A stretch of 64,000 nucleotides of DNA from Saccharothrix sp. NRRL B-16314 (GCF_000716595.1 NZ_JNXC01000003.1:124001-188000); one strand, 5' to 3'; positions 8,111-17,960 are shown, numbered from the stretch's first letter. Notes: generated by a model not told the origin, from the letters alone. Made by a program: numbers and translations.

Positions 8111-9514
8111 ATGAGCCGCACGCTCGCGGAGAAGGTGTGGGAAGCACACGTCGTGCGCCACGGCAGTGGCGCGGAGCCGGACCTGCTCTACATCGACCTC
8201 CACCTGCTGCATGAAGTGACCAGTCCGCAGGCGTTCGACGGCCTGCGGTTGGCCGGTCGCGGGATCCGACGACCGGACCTCACGATCGCCACCGAGGACC
8301 ACAACGTCCCGACGATCGACATCGACCTCCCCATCGCCGACCCGGTGTCCCGCCTCCAGGTCGAGACGCTGCGCAAGAACTGCGCGGAGTTCGGCGTCCG
8401 GCTGCACCCGATGGGCGACGTCGAGCAGGGCATCGTGCACGTCGTGGGCCCGCAGCTGGGCCTGACGCAGCCCGGCATGACGGTCGTCTGCGGTGACAGC
8501 CACACGTCGACGCACGGCGCGTTCGGCGCGCTGGCGTTCGGCATCGGCACGTCCGAGGTGGAGCACGTGATGGCCACCCAGACGCTGCCGCTGCGGCCGT
8601 TCAAGACCATGGCCGTCACCGTCGACGGGGAGCTGAAGCCGGGCGTCACGGCCAAGGACATCATCCTCGCGGTGATCGCGGAGATCGGCACCGGTGGCGG
8701 CCAGGGCTACGTCCTGGAGTACCGGGGCGCCGCGATCGAGGCGCTGTCCATGGAAGCCCGCATGACCGTGTGCAACATGTCGATCGAAGCCGGTGCCCGC
8801 GCGGGCATGATCGCACCGGACCAGACGACGTTCGACTACCTCGAAGGCCGTCCGCACGCGCCGTCCGGCGCGGACTGGGACGCGGCCGTCGAGTACTGGA
8901 AGACGCTGCGCACCGACGACGACGCCGAGTTCGACGCCGAGGTCCGCCTCGACGCCGACGAGCTGACGCCGTTCGTCACCTGGGGCACCAACCCCGGTCA
9001 GGGCCTGCCGCTGAGCGCCAGCGTGCCGGACCCCGAGGCCATCGGCGACGACAACGAGCGCGTGGCCGCCGAGAAGGCCCTGACGTACATGGGGCTGGAG
9101 CCGGGCACCCCGCTGCGCGACATCCGCGTCGACACCGTGTTCCTCGGCTCGTGCACCAACGGCCGCATCGAGGACCTGCGTGCCGCGGCGGACGTCCTGC
9201 GCGGCCACAAGGTCGCCGAGAACGTCCGGATGCTCGTGGTGCCCGGTTCCATGCGGGTGCGCGCGCAGGCCGAATCCGAGGGGCTGCACGAGGTGTTCCT
9301 GGAGGCCGGCGCCGAGTGGCGCCAGGCCGGCTGCTCGATGTGCCTCGGCATGAACCCGGACCAGTTGAAGCCGGGGGAGCGCAGCGCGTCGACCTCCAAC
9401 CGAAACTTCGAGGGCAGGCAGGGCAAGGGTGGCCGCACCCACCTCGTCTCGCCACTCGTGGCCGCCGCCACCGCCGTGCGGGGCACGCTGTCGTCGCCCG
9501 CCGACCTGGTCTGA
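8111..9514 (+). CDS. leuC: 3-isopropylmalate dehydratase large subunit
   Basis: A 467-residue aconitase-family protein. With LeuD it isomerises 2-isopropylmalate to 3-isopropylmalate in leucine synthesis. [4Fe-4S] cysteines are visible in [12 protein letters not shown] near residue 345 and in the [10 protein letters not shown] motif near 405. The substrate-binding [12 protein letters not shown] lies near residue 130. ATG at 8111 has GGGAGAG 5 nt upstream. leuD follows after 15 nt, so the two form an operon, probably controlled by NdgR. Confidence 0.97.
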   Translation: MSRTLAEKVWEAHVVRHGSGAEPDLLYIDLHLLHEVTSPQAFDGLRLAGRGIRRPDLTIATEDHNVPTIDIDLPIADPVSRLQVETLRKNCAEFGVRLHPMGDVEQGIVHVVGPQLGLTQPGMTVVCGDSHTSTHGAFGALAFGIGTSEVEHVMATQTLPLRPFKTMAVTVDGELKPGVTAKDIILAVIAEIGTGGGQGYVLEYRGAAIEALSMEARMTVCNMSIEAGARAGMIAPDQTTFDYLEGRPHAPSGADWDAAVEYWKTLRTDDDAEFDAEVRLDADELTPFVTWGTNPGQGLPLSASVPDPEAIGDDNERVAAEKALTYMGLEPGTPLRDIRVDTVFLGSCTNGRIEDLRAAADVLRGHKVAENVRMLVVPGSMRVRAQAESEGLHEVFLEAGAEWRQAGCSMCLGMNPDQLKPGERSASTSNRNFEGRQGKGGRTHLVSPLVAAATAVRGTLSSPADLV

Positions 9515-9529
9515 GGGAGTTCTACGAAC

Positions 9530-10132
9530 ATGGAAGCGTTCACCACGCACACCGGGGTCGGCGTTCCGCTGCGCAGGTCCAACGTGGACACCGACCAGAT
9601 CATCCCGGCCGTCTACCTCAAGCGCGTCACCCGCACGGGCTTCGAGGACGGCCTGTTCGCCGCCTGGCGCGGTGACGGGCAGTTCGTGCTCAACCAGGAA
9701 GCGTTCCGCGCCGGCAGCGTGCTCGTCGCCGGGCCGGACTTCGGCACCGGGTCGTCCCGTGAGCACGCCGTGTGGGCGCTCATGGATTACGGCTTCCGGG
9801 TGGTCATCTCGTCCCGGTTCGCCGACATCTTCCGGGGCAACTCGGGCAAGCAGGGCCTCGTGGCCGCCGAGTGCTCGCAGTCCGATGTCGAATTGCTGTG
9901 GAAGCTGCTGGAGAACGACCCCGGCACCGAGGTCACCGTCGACCTGACGAAGAACACCGTTGTGGCCAAGGACTTCACCGCGCCCTTCACCGTCGACGAG
10001 TACACCCGTTGGCGGCTGCTGGAGGGATTGGACGACATCGCGCTGACCCTCCGGCACGCGGACGACATCACCGAGTTCGAGCAGCGCCGGCCGGGTTGGT
10101 TGCCCACTACCGAACCGATGCCCGCGAGCTGA
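9530..10132 (+). CDS. leuD: 3-isopropylmalate dehydratase small subunit
   Basis: A 200-residue swivelling-domain subunit of isopropylmalate isomerase. The N-terminus shows [15 protein letters not shown], and the substrate-recognition segment [14 protein letters not shown] lies near residue 70. Its length is normal for the family. It is cotranscribed with leuC, and a long hairpin follows the stop directly. Confidence 0.97.
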   Translation: MEAFTTHTGVGVPLRRSNVDTDQIIPAVYLKRVTRTGFEDGLFAAWRGDGQFVLNQEAFRAGSVLVAGPDFGTGSSREHAVWALMDYGFRVVISSRFADIFRGNSGKQGLVAAECSQSDVELLWKLLENDPGTEVTVDLTKNTVVAKDFTAPFTVDEYTRWRLLEGLDDIALTLRHADDITEFEQRRPGWLPTTEPMPAS

Positions 10133-10135
10133 GGC

Positions 10136-10182
10136 CGAAGGGGTCGGATTCCCCTCCGAACAGCGGGAATCCGGCCCCTTCG
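10136..10182 (+). terminator. hairpin after leuCD
   Basis: The stem pairs 10136-10153 with 10165-10182 with a single T-G (wobble) position; the loop is about 11 nt. It starts 3 nt after the leuD stop. There is no U-tract, so the function is inferred from position. Confidence 0.6.
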
Positions 10183-10222
10183 AACCCTCCGGGGCCGCCC
10201 GGGTGTCCCTCGACAGGTCGTA

Positions 10223-10295
10223 ATTGCCCACGCCACAACGGAAAATCTGGCGTGGCGATTGGTATTTCCTTGCATATGGGCTTACCGTGGGCAAT
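10223..10295 (+). promoter_or_regulatory. long-range inverted repeat in the hup leader or promoter
   Basis: ATTGCCCACG (10223-10232) and CGTGGGCAAT (10286-10295) are perfect complements 53 nt apart. Inside lies a second pair, CGCCAC near 10231 and GTGGCG near 10252. Both precede hup by about 50-120 nt. They could form a nested leader RNA or be paired protein sites at the promoter. Confidence 0.4.
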
Positions 10296-10341
10296 CAAGT
10301 CGGCCCGACTAGGGCCGTGAGCGTCCTGGGAGGGACTGACG

Positions 10342-11016
10342 GTGAACAAGGCCCAGCTCATCGAGGCGCTCGCCGAGCGCCTTGGCGACAAGAAGAACGC
10401 CGCTGCCGCAGTAGACGGCATCGTTGACGTCATCGTTCGCAGCGTCCACAAGGGCGAGAAGGTCAACATCACCGGTTTCGGTGTCTTCGAGAAGCGGGCC
10501 CGTGCGGCTCGCACCGCTCGCAACCCGCGCACCGGTGAGACCGTGAAGGTCAAGAAGACCAACGTTCCCGCGTTCCGCGCGGGTTCGACGTTCAAGGACG
10601 TCATCAGCGGCACGAAGAAGCTGCCGCGCGTCACGGCCGCGAAGCCCGCTGCCGGGACGGCGGCCAAGCCGGCCGCCGCCACGAAGGCTCCGGCCACCCG
10701 CAGCGCCACCGCGCGTACCACCACTGCGCGCGCGACGCGCAGCACCGGTACTGCCACGCGCGCCGCTGCGGCAGCCACGAAGGCTCCGGCGACCCGCCGG
10801 GCCGCCGCGGCTGCGAAGCCCGCCGCCACCAAGGCCGCGCCTGCGAAGAGCACCGCGACCAAGGCCACCGCAGCGAAGACCACTGCGGCGAAGGCGACGG
10901 CGGCCAAGCCGGCAGCCAAGAAGGCCACCACGGCCAAGGCAGCTGCTCCGGCGAAGGCCACCACGGCCGCAGCCGCCAAGCCCGCGGCGAAGAAGGCCCC
11001 GGCCAAGAAGAAGTGA
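10342..11016 (+). CDS. hup: HU-family nucleoid protein with long basic tail (HupB type)
   Basis: 224 residues. Residues 1-90 are a complete HU domain ([14 protein letters not shown] start, the [14 protein letters not shown] saddle, and the [13 protein letters not shown] end). Residues 92-224 form a low-complexity tail of Ala, Lys, Thr and Pro ending PAKKK, as in mycobacterial HupB and Streptomyces HupS. HU bends and compacts DNA; the histone-H1-like tail adds DNA affinity and is a known target of lysine modification in mycobacteria. It is located after leuCD, as in mycobacteria. GGGAGG precedes the GTG start. Confidence 0.95.
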   Translation: MNKAQLIEALAERLGDKKNAAAAVDGIVDVIVRSVHKGEKVNITGFGVFEKRARAARTARNPRTGETVKVKKTNVPAFRAGSTFKDVISGTKKLPRVTAAKPAAGTAAKPAAATKAPATRSATARTTTARATRSTGTATRAAAAATKAPATRRAAAAAKPAATKAAPAKSTATKATAAKTTAAKATAAKPAAKKATTAKAAAPAKATTAAAAKPAAKKAPAKKK

Positions 11017-11055
11017 AACCGGGCCGGGTGATCACCGGCCAGGCACGCAAGACAC

Positions 11056-11093
11056 GCTCAGGGCCCGGTGCGGACGCGCACCGGGCCCTGAGC
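11056..11093 (+). terminator. terminator of hup
   Basis: Perfect 17-bp stem (11056-11072 with 11077-11093) around the 4-nt loop GACG, 39 nt after the hup stop. Only ATTCC follows, so the U-tract is weak. Confidence 0.75.
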
Positions 11094-11096
11094 ATT

Positions 11097-11168
11097 CCGT
11101 GAGTCCTACGCTCAGAACCACCGTGTCCTACGTTCAGGACGCCTGAGTTCAACGCTCAGAACACGCGT
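11097..11168. repeat. tandem 21-24-bp intergenic repeat, copy A
   Basis: Three imperfect units related to GAGTCCTACGTTCAGAACACC start near 11101, 11124 and 11143. The same unit occurs in the opposite orientation at 23609-23676. No open frame with coding character covers it. It begins 3 nt after the hup terminator. Confidence 0.7.
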
Positions 11169-11283
11169 GCCGGGTGGGCAGCGGTCCGGTCCGGCCGAGC
11201 CAGGTATTCAGACCTCCAGACCTTCCTGCTCTTCGCGAGTTGTGCCTCCAGACCGCGATTCACGCACTCCTGTCCCGCTGCCG

Positions 11284-11490
11284 GGCCGCTGTTGGGGCAC
11301 GGCTGCCGGAACACTTGCGCTGAGGCACTGCCGGCGGCATACGGCTGCTGTACACGTGCGTTGAGGCACGGCTGCTGGGGCACGGCTGCTGGGGCACACC
11401 GCTGCTGGAACACGCGCGTTGAGCACGGCTTCGGGAACACGTGCGTGAGGCGCTGCTGCGGGCATACGGCCGCTGGAAGACGTGCGCCGG
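11284..11490. repeat. degenerate 14-bp minisatellite
   Basis: About 14 units of 13-16 bp with consensus GGCTGCTGGGGCAC; two adjacent units (11370-11383 and 11384-11397) are identical. Other units replace the first half with GTGCGTTGA or the ending with GAACAC or CATAC. Several frames stay open through it on both strands only because of the repeat. No gene is supported here. Confidence 0.65.
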
Positions 11491-11723
11491 GGTTCTGGCA
11501 TTGGGCTGACCGGGATTGCGGCTGACGGGGATTTGGGGCGGCGGCATTGCGGCTCTCGGGCCCCGTACTCGGATGCGGCGAACCGGCCGACTCGGACCAC
11601 CATTTCCGGCGGGCGAGTGGGCGCCTGTGGAGAACTCGCTGTGCCCGCTCGGACTCCTTCCGTGACCCGGCCGGCCCCGTTATCGGTGCCCGAGCGGACG
11701 CCCCGAAGTGCCCGAGCGGGAGG
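11491..11723. other. non-coding spacer
   Basis: This is the remainder of the 707-bp gap between hup and mutT1. I see no supported gene, promoter or strong hairpin in it. Confidence 0.5.
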
Positions 11724-12638
11724 TCAGGGGGTGGGGGTGGGGAGGGACGTGGGGAAGTAGTGGGCCGACACCAGGCGTGGCCAGGACGTGTGCGAGTCCG
11801 ATGTGGACCACCCCGGCTCGGGCCGCCGGAACGCCAGCAGCCACGCGCTGCCCTTCTTGCACGGCGTCCCGCTCAACGACAGACCGCCCAGGTCGGCGAG
11901 GGTGGACACCACGTCCGGGATGACGCCGCCCTGGCTGCAGACGACCGGCGTCCCCGCCCCGTCCGCGATCTCCAGCAGCCGCACCAACCCGGCCTCGCGG
12001 TCCGGCCAGTACCCCTCCTCGGACAGCCGGGGCTCCAACAGGACGCCCACGCCCAAGTCCGCCGCAACCCCCTGGACGGTCTCCACGCACCGAACCCGCG
12101 GTGCCGAGTGCACCCGCACCGGTTCCCACAGCGGCAGCATCGAACGCAACCCGCCCGCCTGCCGCCACCCCGCCGAGCTCAACGGCCGCAGGTCGTCATC
12201 TCCCCGCCAGTTGTCCCGCTTCCCCGCCTTCGCGTGCCGCACCAGCAACACCGTCGCCAGGTCCGCGGGCTCCGCCAGGAACGCCGCCAGCACCGCCCGG
12301 TCCTCGTCCCGCGTCACGAACGCGCCCGCCTCCGCGAACGGCACCCACCGCAGCTCATCCACCTCGTCGGACGGCACGAAAGCACCCGACCCGGCCTGGG
12401 CGCTGAAGTACTCCACCGCCTTCGGCCTGCCGAAAGCCCGGTACGACACCTGGCACAGGTACCGCCCCAGCACGGCGTGGAAGCCGGTCTCCTCCCGCAC
12501 TTCCCGCACGGCCGCCGCGGGCACGGTCTCGCCCGCGTCCACCTTCCCCTTCGGCAGGGACCAGTCGTCGTAACGCGGCCGGTGCACGACCGCCACGGAA
12601 CCATCGCGCCACAACACGGCGCCGGCAGCCCGGATCAA
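11724..12638 (-). CDS. mutT1: Nudix hydrolase with C-terminal histidine phosphatase domain (MutT1)
   Basis: 304 residues. The N-terminal Nudix domain has a full box (GKVDAGE, seven residues, REVREETG). The C-terminal phosphoglycerate-mutase-like domain starts at the catalytic LVRHAKAG near residue 145. This fusion is the mycobacterial MutT1 architecture, which hydrolyses 8-oxo-(d)GTP and diadenosine polyphosphates. TTG at 12638 is chosen because GGGGTGAG precedes it and it lies 4 nt after the ppk1 stop; the longer upstream frame only reads ppk1 sequence. It is cotranscribed behind ppk1. Confidence 0.88.
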   Translation of the reverse strand: MIRAAGAVLWRDGSVAVVHRPRYDDWSLPKGKVDAGETVPAAAVREVREETGFHAVLGRYLCQVSYRAFGRPKAVEYFSAQAGSGAFVPSDEVDELRWVPFAEAGAFVTRDEDRAVLAAFLAEPADLATVLLVRHAKAGKRDNWRGDDDLRPLSSAGWRQAGGLRSMLPLWEPVRVHSAPRVRCVETVQGVAADLGVGVLLEPRLSEEGYWPDREAGLVRLLEIADGAGTPVVCSQGGVIPDVVSTLADLGGLSLSGTPCKKGSAWLLAFRRPEPGWSTSDSHTSWPRLVSAHYFPTSLPTPTP

Positions 12639-12642
12639 CGAC

Positions 12643-14925
12643 TCACCCCAACGCGCGGTGGTTGCGCAGCAACTCGGTCTGGTGGTCGCGCACCCTCGTG
12701 CCGTCCGCGGGCGACGCCTCCCACTCACCGTCCGAGCGCAGCACCCAGCACCGCGTCGTCGGCTCCAGCGCCGAATCCATCATCGCGTCCAGCTGCGCGG
12801 TGAGCTTCGGGTCCGTCACCCGCACCTGCACCTCCACCCGCCGGTCGAGGTTGCGGTGCATCATGTCCGCGCTGCCGATCCAGTGCTCGCCGCAGCCGAC
12901 GAAGTGGAACACCCGCGAGTGCTCCAGGAAGCGCCCCAGGATCGACCGGACGTGGATGTTCTCCGACAGCCCCTTGATGCCGGGCTTCAGCGCGCACACC
13001 CCGCGCACCACCACGTCCACCCGGACACCCGCCTGCGACGCCCGGTACAGCGAGTCGATGACCTGCTCGTCCACCAGCGAGTTCACCTTGATGCGCACAC
13101 CGGTGGGCGTACCGGCCCGCGCGTGCTCGATCTCGCGCTCGATCCGCTCCACGATGCCGCGCCGCACGCCGTACGGCGCGACCAGCAGGCTGCGGTAGTG
13201 GTCCTGCCGCGCGTACCCGGTGAGCACGTTGAACAGGTCGGTGAGGTCCGCGCCGATGGTCGGCTCGGCGGTGAGGATGCCGATGTCCTCGTACAGCCGC
13301 GCCGTCTTCGGGTTGTAGTTGCCGGTGCCGATGTGGCAGTACCGCTGGATCCGCGAGCCCTCCTGCCGCACCACCAGCGACGTCTTGCAGTGCGTCTTCA
13401 ACCCCATCAGGCCGTAGACGACGTGCACGCCCGCCTTCTCCAGCTGCCGCGCCCACTTGATGTTCGCCTGCTCGTCGAACCGCGCCTTGATCTCCACCAG
13501 CGCCACAACCTGCTTGCCCGCCTCGGCCGCGTCGATCAGCGCGTCCACGATCGGGGAGTCACCCGATGTGCGGTACAGCGTCTGCTTGATGGCCAGCACC
13601 CGCGGGTCCGCCGCCGCCTGCTCGATGAACCGCTGCACGGAAGTGGAGAACGAGTCGTACGGGTGGTGCACCAGCACGTCACCCTCGCGCAGCGTGGCGA
13701 AGATGCTCTTCGGCGTCTCCCGCTCGCCGAACGCCGAGTGCGTCGCGGGCACGAACGGCGCGTCCTTCAGCTGCTTGCGGTCCACGCTGTAGAGCTGCCA
13801 CAGGCACGACAGGTCGAGCAGACCGGGCACCTGGACGACGTCGTTCGGGTCGACTTCCAGCTCCCGCAGCAGCCGTTCCAGCATGTGCTCGGTCATGTCG
13901 TCGGCGATCTCCAGCCGCACGGGCGGCCCGAACCGCCGCCGCGCCAGCTCCCGCTCCAACGACTTGAGCAGGTCCTCGTCCTGGTCCTCCTCGACTTCGA
14001 GGTCGGCGTTGCGCGTCACCCGGAACGCGTGGCACTCGATGACCTGCATCCCCGCGAACAGCTCGCCCATGTGCGCGGTGATGAGGTCTTCCAACGGCAG
14101 GAACGTCGCCGTCGGGCTGCTCCGCTCCTTCTCCACGCGGACCAGGCGCGGGACGTTGTCCGGCACCTTGATGCGGGCGAACCGCTCCGCGCCGCCCTCC
14201 GGGTCGCGCACCGTCACGGCGAGGTTCAGCGACAGGCCGGAGATGTAGGGGAACGGGTGCGCGGCGTCCACGGCCAGCGGCGTGAGCACCGGGAACACCT
14301 GGTCGGTGAAGTAGTTGGACAGCCGCAGCTTCTCGAAGTCGGTCAACTGCGCCCAGTTGACGATGCTGATGGCGTGCTTCTCCAGCTCCGGCTGGATGTG
14401 GTCGAGGAACGCCCTGGCGTGCTGCTCGGTCAGCTCCTGGGTGCGCTTGGAGATGTTGGACAGCTGCTCGCGCGGGGTGAGCCCGTCCGCGCTGCGCACC
14501 GAGAGGCCGGTTTCGTCGCGGCGCTTCAGACCGGCGACGCGGACCATGTAGAACTCGTCCAGGTTCGACGCGAAGATGGCCAGGAACTTCGCCCGCTCCA
14601 GCAGGGGCTGCGAGGCGTCCTCGGCCAGTGCGAGCACCCTGGCGTTGAAGTCCAGCCACGACAGCTCCCGGTTGAAGTACCGGTCGTCGGGCAGGTCGGC
14701 CTGCGCCTCGGTGGCCGTGACGGCGGGCGGTGAGCTCGGGAACGACCGGGCCGGCGCCTCGGTCGGCTGGGGCGCCGCCGTGGTGCCGTTGCGCGTGCCA
14801 CCGCGGCGGACGGCCGAGCGTGGTCGCGGTCGGGGGGTGCTCGCCGCGGGCGTGGCCCGTGGCGTCCTCGTCCGTCGCTTCGGCGCGGGCTGCTCGGGGC
14901 TGTTTTCCGTGCTCACGATGAGCAT
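12643..14925 (-). CDS. ppk1: polyphosphate kinase 1
   Basis: A 760-residue PPK1 that reversibly makes polyphosphate from ATP. The N-terminal domain starts [14 protein letters not shown] near residue 83. The phospholipase-D-like catalytic half holds [14 protein letters not shown] and the [18 protein letters not shown] motif with the autophosphorylated His. The first 80 residues are a low-complexity Pro/Arg/Thr extension, making it longer than the usual 690-730. ATG at 14925 has GGGGA 5 nt upstream. mutT1 follows directly, which fits linked phosphate and nucleotide housekeeping. Confidence 0.95.
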   Translation of the reverse strand: MLIVSTENSPEQPAPKRRTRTPRATPAASTPRPRPRSAVRRGGTRNGTTAAPQPTEAPARSFPSSPPAVTATEAQADLPDDRYFNRELSWLDFNARVLALAEDASQPLLERAKFLAIFASNLDEFYMVRVAGLKRRDETGLSVRSADGLTPREQLSNISKRTQELTEQHARAFLDHIQPELEKHAISIVNWAQLTDFEKLRLSNYFTDQVFPVLTPLAVDAAHPFPYISGLSLNLAVTVRDPEGGAERFARIKVPDNVPRLVRVEKERSSPTATFLPLEDLITAHMGELFAGMQVIECHAFRVTRNADLEVEEDQDEDLLKSLERELARRRFGPPVRLEIADDMTEHMLERLLRELEVDPNDVVQVPGLLDLSCLWQLYSVDRKQLKDAPFVPATHSAFGERETPKSIFATLREGDVLVHHPYDSFSTSVQRFIEQAAADPRVLAIKQTLYRTSGDSPIVDALIDAAEAGKQVVALVEIKARFDEQANIKWARQLEKAGVHVVYGLMGLKTHCKTSLVVRQEGSRIQRYCHIGTGNYNPKTARLYEDIGILTAEPTIGADLTDLFNVLTGYARQDHYRSLLVAPYGVRRGIVERIEREIEHARAGTPTGVRIKVNSLVDEQVIDSLYRASQAGVRVDVVVRGVCALKPGIKGLSENIHVRSILGRFLEHSRVFHFVGCGEHWIGSADMMHRNLDRRVEVQVRVTDPKLTAQLDAMMDSALEPTTRCWVLRSDGEWEASPADGTRVRDHQTELLRNHRALG

Positions 14926-14984
14926 TGTTCCCCAGAAAGAGCGACTGCGCGCTGATCGGAGCCGACGACGTGGTGAACTCCGCG

Positions 14985-15191
14985 TCACACTGGCCGCAGC
15001 ACGCCCCGCACGTGACCGGCGCCATCGCGCACAAGGGTGACCCTCTGTCCAGCACGCAGTGAACGCCAGCCACCGGCGGCGACGGCGTCGGCGGACACGT
15101 CCACCAGCACGCCGTCGTCGCGCAGCACGGTCGCCGAGCCGTCCTCACGGTGGGTGCTCACCGTCGCCTGCTCGGTCGGCTGCTCGCTCAC
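14985..15191 (-). CDS. small cold-shock-domain-like protein
   Basis: 68 residues. The segment [20 protein letters not shown]...LRAGQRVTL matches the pattern of short actinobacterial cold-shock-like OB-fold proteins in which a Gly-Ser-Val-Leu strand is followed by LRxGQRV. It lacks clear RNP1/RNP2 aromatic motifs, so nucleic-acid binding is uncertain. It lies 59 nt upstream of ppk1 on the same strand and is probably cotranscribed. Confidence 0.6.
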   Translation of the reverse strand: MSEQPTEQATVSTHREDGSATVLRDDGVLVDVSADAVAAGGWRSLRAGQRVTLVRDGAGHVRGVLRPV

Positions 15192-15234
15192 GCGCCCAAG
15201 CTAGCCGACCGAACGGGTGACCACCTCACCACGG

Positions 15235-17259
15235 TCATCGGGTCGTGCAGTGGACTCCGTTGAGCTTGAAGACCGCCGGCGGCACGTTCGGGCCTTGGTA
15301 GGCGCCGACGAAGCCGACGTTCACGGTGGCTCCCGGCGCCAGCGCCCGGTTCTGCTCGGTGCCGTTCACGCGGACCGTCGCGCCTTCCTGCACCCACGTG
15401 GCGTTCCAGCCGCTGTTCACCTGCTGCCAGCCGGTGGGCCAGTCGAAGGCGAGCGACCAGCTGTCGACGGCGGCGTGGCCGGTGTTGGTGATGTCGACGC
15501 TGCCGACGAAGCCGTTGCCCCAGTCGTTGGCGTTGGTCAGCTTGACGGCGCAGGTGGACGCGGCCGGTGTCGCGGTGCTGAACGTGAGGGGCGGGGACGA
15601 CCACGAGACCCGGCCCGCGCCGTCACGGGCGATGAGGTTGACCGTGTAGCGGGTGCTCGGGGTGAGGTTGTGGGCGGTGAACGTGGTGCCGGTGGTCTCG
15701 CCCCACTGCTCGCTGACGGTGCCGTTCTGGCGGTGGACCTCGTACTTGACGCCCCGGGCGGGAGCGGGCCAGGTGAGCGTCGCCTCCCGGTCGGTGACCG
15801 CGGTGGCGGTGGGGCGAGCGGGCGCGGCGGGGTCGGTGGACGGGGCGGCCGGGCGCAGGACCAGCGTGGTGAGGGAGTACGGCGGGAGCGTGACCGACGC
15901 GGCACTGCCCGTGGTGGTCGAGATGGCGGTGTCACCGTTGGCGAACGTCAGCACCTGAGCGTCGGCGGCGGGCGCGTAACCGGCGTAGTCGACGGTGATC
16001 GGCTTGGCCGCGTCCGGGTCCTGGTTGACCAGCAGCACGGCCAGGCCGCCGTCGGCGCGACGGGCCGCGTGGACCTTGACCAGCGGGTCGGACGTGCCGG
16101 CCACGACGAACCGGTCCCCGGCGCCGACGAACTCCGACACCATCGCGAGCCCGTGGAAGGTCGCGAACGGTGTGTTCAGCGGTGGTTCGCAGACCGTGCC
16201 GTCGGACAGGCAGCCAGCGCTGGAGAGCAGGCCGAAGTCCCGGAAATCGGGGTGGCCGCCGATCGTGGACGCGCTTTCGGGTCCGTTGTGGACGTTCCAC
16301 CAGTCGACCGTGAAGACGCCGTTGGCCAGCAGGGTGGCGTACGCGTCGGCGGCGAAGAGGGCGCCGGGCTGGGTGTTGCGGCCGTACGAGGTGTTGATCT
16401 CGGTCAGCGCGATGCCTAGCTCCTTGCCCGCGTGGCGGGCGATCTGCTCGCGCGCCAGGCGGATCATGTCCGGCACGCGGTCGGTCTTGGCCAGCACCTC
16501 GGCGCCGGTCGCGCCGCTCGGGTACCAGTGCAGCACGACGAAGTCGACCTCGGGACCGGCGATCGACAGGACCACCTGGTTCCACGTGCCCGCGTCGCCG
16601 GCCGTGACGAGGCCGTCCGGCCAGTCGCCCGGCGTGGTCAGCACCGCGCCGACCTGGATCGTCGGGTCGACCGCCTTCATCGCGCGGGCGTACTCGGCGA
16701 CGAGGGTCGCGTACCCGGCCGGGCTCTTGTCGGGGTGGTCGTCGGCTTCCCAGCCGGAGCCGTAGTGGCCGTTGCCGTAGAGCTCGTTGCCGATCTCCCA
16801 GTACTTGACGCCGTAGTCCTTCTCGACGTTGGCGTACCTGACCCAGTCGGCGGCTTCCCGCGGCGTGCCGGTGCCGTAGTTGGCGGTCACGATCGCCTGC
16901 CCGCCGGCCCGTCGGACACCGGCCATGAACTGGTCGAAGTCGGTGTTCGGCGCGACGTAGCCGCCGGGGGCGGTGTGGTCGCGCCAGTGGTAGATGTCGG
17001 AGTACGAGCCGCCGGGGTAGCGCATCGCCTGGACACCGGCGCCGCGCAGGAGGTCGGCGACCTCCGGCGTGCCGAGCTGGGCGTCCCAGATCGCGTGGTT
17101 GACGCCGATGGCCGCGTCGCCGACCGCTTCCAGGCCGGCGCGGGCGTTGACCGTGACGCGGACGGCCGCCGGGTCTTCCTGTGCCTGGAGGGTCGGGACG
17201 GCGCCCAGCGAGGAGGCGGCGAGAGCGAGAACGAGCAGGGCGGGGGTGCGCGATCTCAT
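15235..17259 (-). CDS. secreted glycoside hydrolase with FN3 and CBM2
   Basis: 674 residues. Signal peptide 1-26; (beta/alpha)8 clan-A-like catalytic domain about 35-440; fibronectin type III about 462-555; family 2 cellulose-binding module about 572-674 with paired Cys and conserved Trp residues. Catalytic candidates are Glu159 (WEIGNE, acid/base) and Glu287 (ALTEINTSYG, nucleophile), as in GH51/GH39/GH44-type enzymes. It likely attacks arabinosyl or cellulosic plant polymers outside the cell. An AGAGGA ribosome site lies 8 nt before the ATG, and a CebR-type operator lies 29 nt upstream. It interrupts the mycobacterial-like ppk1-fbiD neighbourhood, suggesting insertion. Confidence 0.85.
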   Translation of the reverse strand: MRSRTPALLVLALAASSLGAVPTLQAQEDPAAVRVTVNARAGLEAVGDAAIGVNHAIWDAQLGTPEVADLLRGAGVQAMRYPGGSYSDIYHWRDHTAPGGYVAPNTDFDQFMAGVRRAGGQAIVTANYGTGTPREAADWVRYANVEKDYGVKYWEIGNELYGNGHYGSGWEADDHPDKSPAGYATLVAEYARAMKAVDPTIQVGAVLTTPGDWPDGLVTAGDAGTWNQVVLSIAGPEVDFVVLHWYPSGATGAEVLAKTDRVPDMIRLAREQIARHAGKELGIALTEINTSYGRNTQPGALFAADAYATLLANGVFTVDWWNVHNGPESASTIGGHPDFRDFGLLSSAGCLSDGTVCEPPLNTPFATFHGLAMVSEFVGAGDRFVVAGTSDPLVKVHAARRADGGLAVLLVNQDPDAAKPITVDYAGYAPAADAQVLTFANGDTAISTTTGSAASVTLPPYSLTTLVLRPAAPSTDPAAPARPTATAVTDREATLTWPAPARGVKYEVHRQNGTVSEQWGETTGTTFTAHNLTPSTRYTVNLIARDGAGRVSWSSPPLTFSTATPAASTCAVKLTNANDWGNGFVGSVDITNTGHAAVDSWSLAFDWPTGWQQVNSGWNATWVQEGATVRVNGTEQNRALAPGATVNVGFVGAYQGPNVPPAVFKLNGVHCTTR

Positions 17260-17287
17260 CGGCGGTGTCCTCTGCGACAGCGGTGTC

Positions 17288-17301
17288 TGGGAGCGCTCCC
17301 A
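17288..17301. promoter_or_regulatory. CebR/CelR-type operator
   Basis: TGGGAGCGCTCCCA is a perfect 14-bp palindrome identical to the operator recognised by the LacI-family cello-oligosaccharide regulators CebR (Streptomyces) and CelR (Thermobifida). It sits 29 bp upstream of the CBM2 glycosidase. The regulator gene itself is outside the window. Confidence 0.85.
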
Positions 17302-17351
17302 GATTGAGGCCGCACCGGAGGGCTGTCAACCACGACCTTCGGCCACTCCGG

Positions 17352-17960
17352 TCAGCCGCACACCGGGACCAGGGCGGCGGCGGTGCGGGTGCCGAGGCCG
17401 AGGTCCGCCGCCAGTCGGAGGTCCTCCGCCGTGTCCACGTCGTGCCGCAGCGACGGCCAAGGCCCGAGGAGCGCCGTTGCGCCCGACGCCGCGTGAGCGC
17501 CCGCCGACGCGCCGCCGAAAGCCGGGGCCAGGTCGCCGCCGGGCTCGGACAGGAGCAACGTCGTGCCGGTGCCCTGCCGGTCCGGGCAGAACGCACGCCC
17601 CCGCGCAGCCGCCAACGCCGCCGCCAGCTCCGCGGTCCGCAGAGCCGGCAAGTCCGCCTGCAACGCACCCACCACCGACCCCGAGTCCCGCGACCGCAGC
17701 ACGCCGAAACCGAACCGCAGGGCCTCGTTCAACCCCTCCGGCCCCGCCACCGACTCGACCCCCAACGCCCGCAGCTCCGCCACCACCGCCGGATCGGACG
17801 TGACTGTCAACACACCGCGCACCACCGGCAACGCGGCCGAAATCGTGTCCAACGCGAACGCGAGCGCCAGCGTCGGACGGTCGAGCCGGGCACCCACCAG
17901 GCGCGATTTGGCCCGGTCAAGCGTCTTGACCGGCACCACCAAGTCCACTTCGGCTCCCAC
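17352..17960 (-). CDS. fbiD: 2-phospholactate / phosphoenolpyruvate guanylyltransferase (cofactor F420)
   Basis: A 202-residue nucleotidyltransferase-fold protein of the CofC/FbiD family, which activates PEP or 2-phospholactate with GTP in coenzyme F420 synthesis. Signatures are the [14 protein letters not shown] start (GTP-binding), [12 protein letters not shown] in the middle and [11 protein letters not shown] near residue 105. Homologous to Rv2983 and in the same position beside gpsA. The remaining F420 genes are not in this window. The GTG start overlaps an alternative ATG in another frame and its ribosome site is weak. Confidence 0.85.
   Translation of the reverse strand: MGAEVDLVVPVKTLDRAKSRLVGARLDRPTLALAFALDTISAALPVVRGVLTVTSDPAVVAELRALGVESVAGPEGLNEALRFGFGVLRSRDSGSVVGALQADLPALRTAELAAALAAARGRAFCPDRQGTGTTLLLSEPGGDLAPAFGGASAGAHAASGATALLGPWPSLRHDVDTAEDLRLAADLGLGTRTAAALVPVCG

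Noticed and set aside
7988..10294. 768-codon open frame antisense to leuCD
   Set aside because: It mirrors leuC and leuD codon by codon, with His/Arg/Asp-rich low-information sequence typical of antisense frames in high-GC DNA.
11284..11490. CRISPR array
   Set aside because: Units are 14 bp with no unique spacers and no cas genes nearby.
11156..11603. Overlapping frames on both strands across the 14-bp repeats
   Set aside because: Open only because the repeat lacks stops in those frames; Cys/Gln/Ala-rich repeats, no ribosome sites, no homology recognised.
11547..12803. 418-codon plus-strand frame over mutT1
   Set aside because: Antisense to the MutT1 gene, which has the complete Nudix box.
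12658..14733. 691-codon frame antisense to ppk1
   Set aside because: Shadow frame; ppk1 on the other strand has all its motifs.
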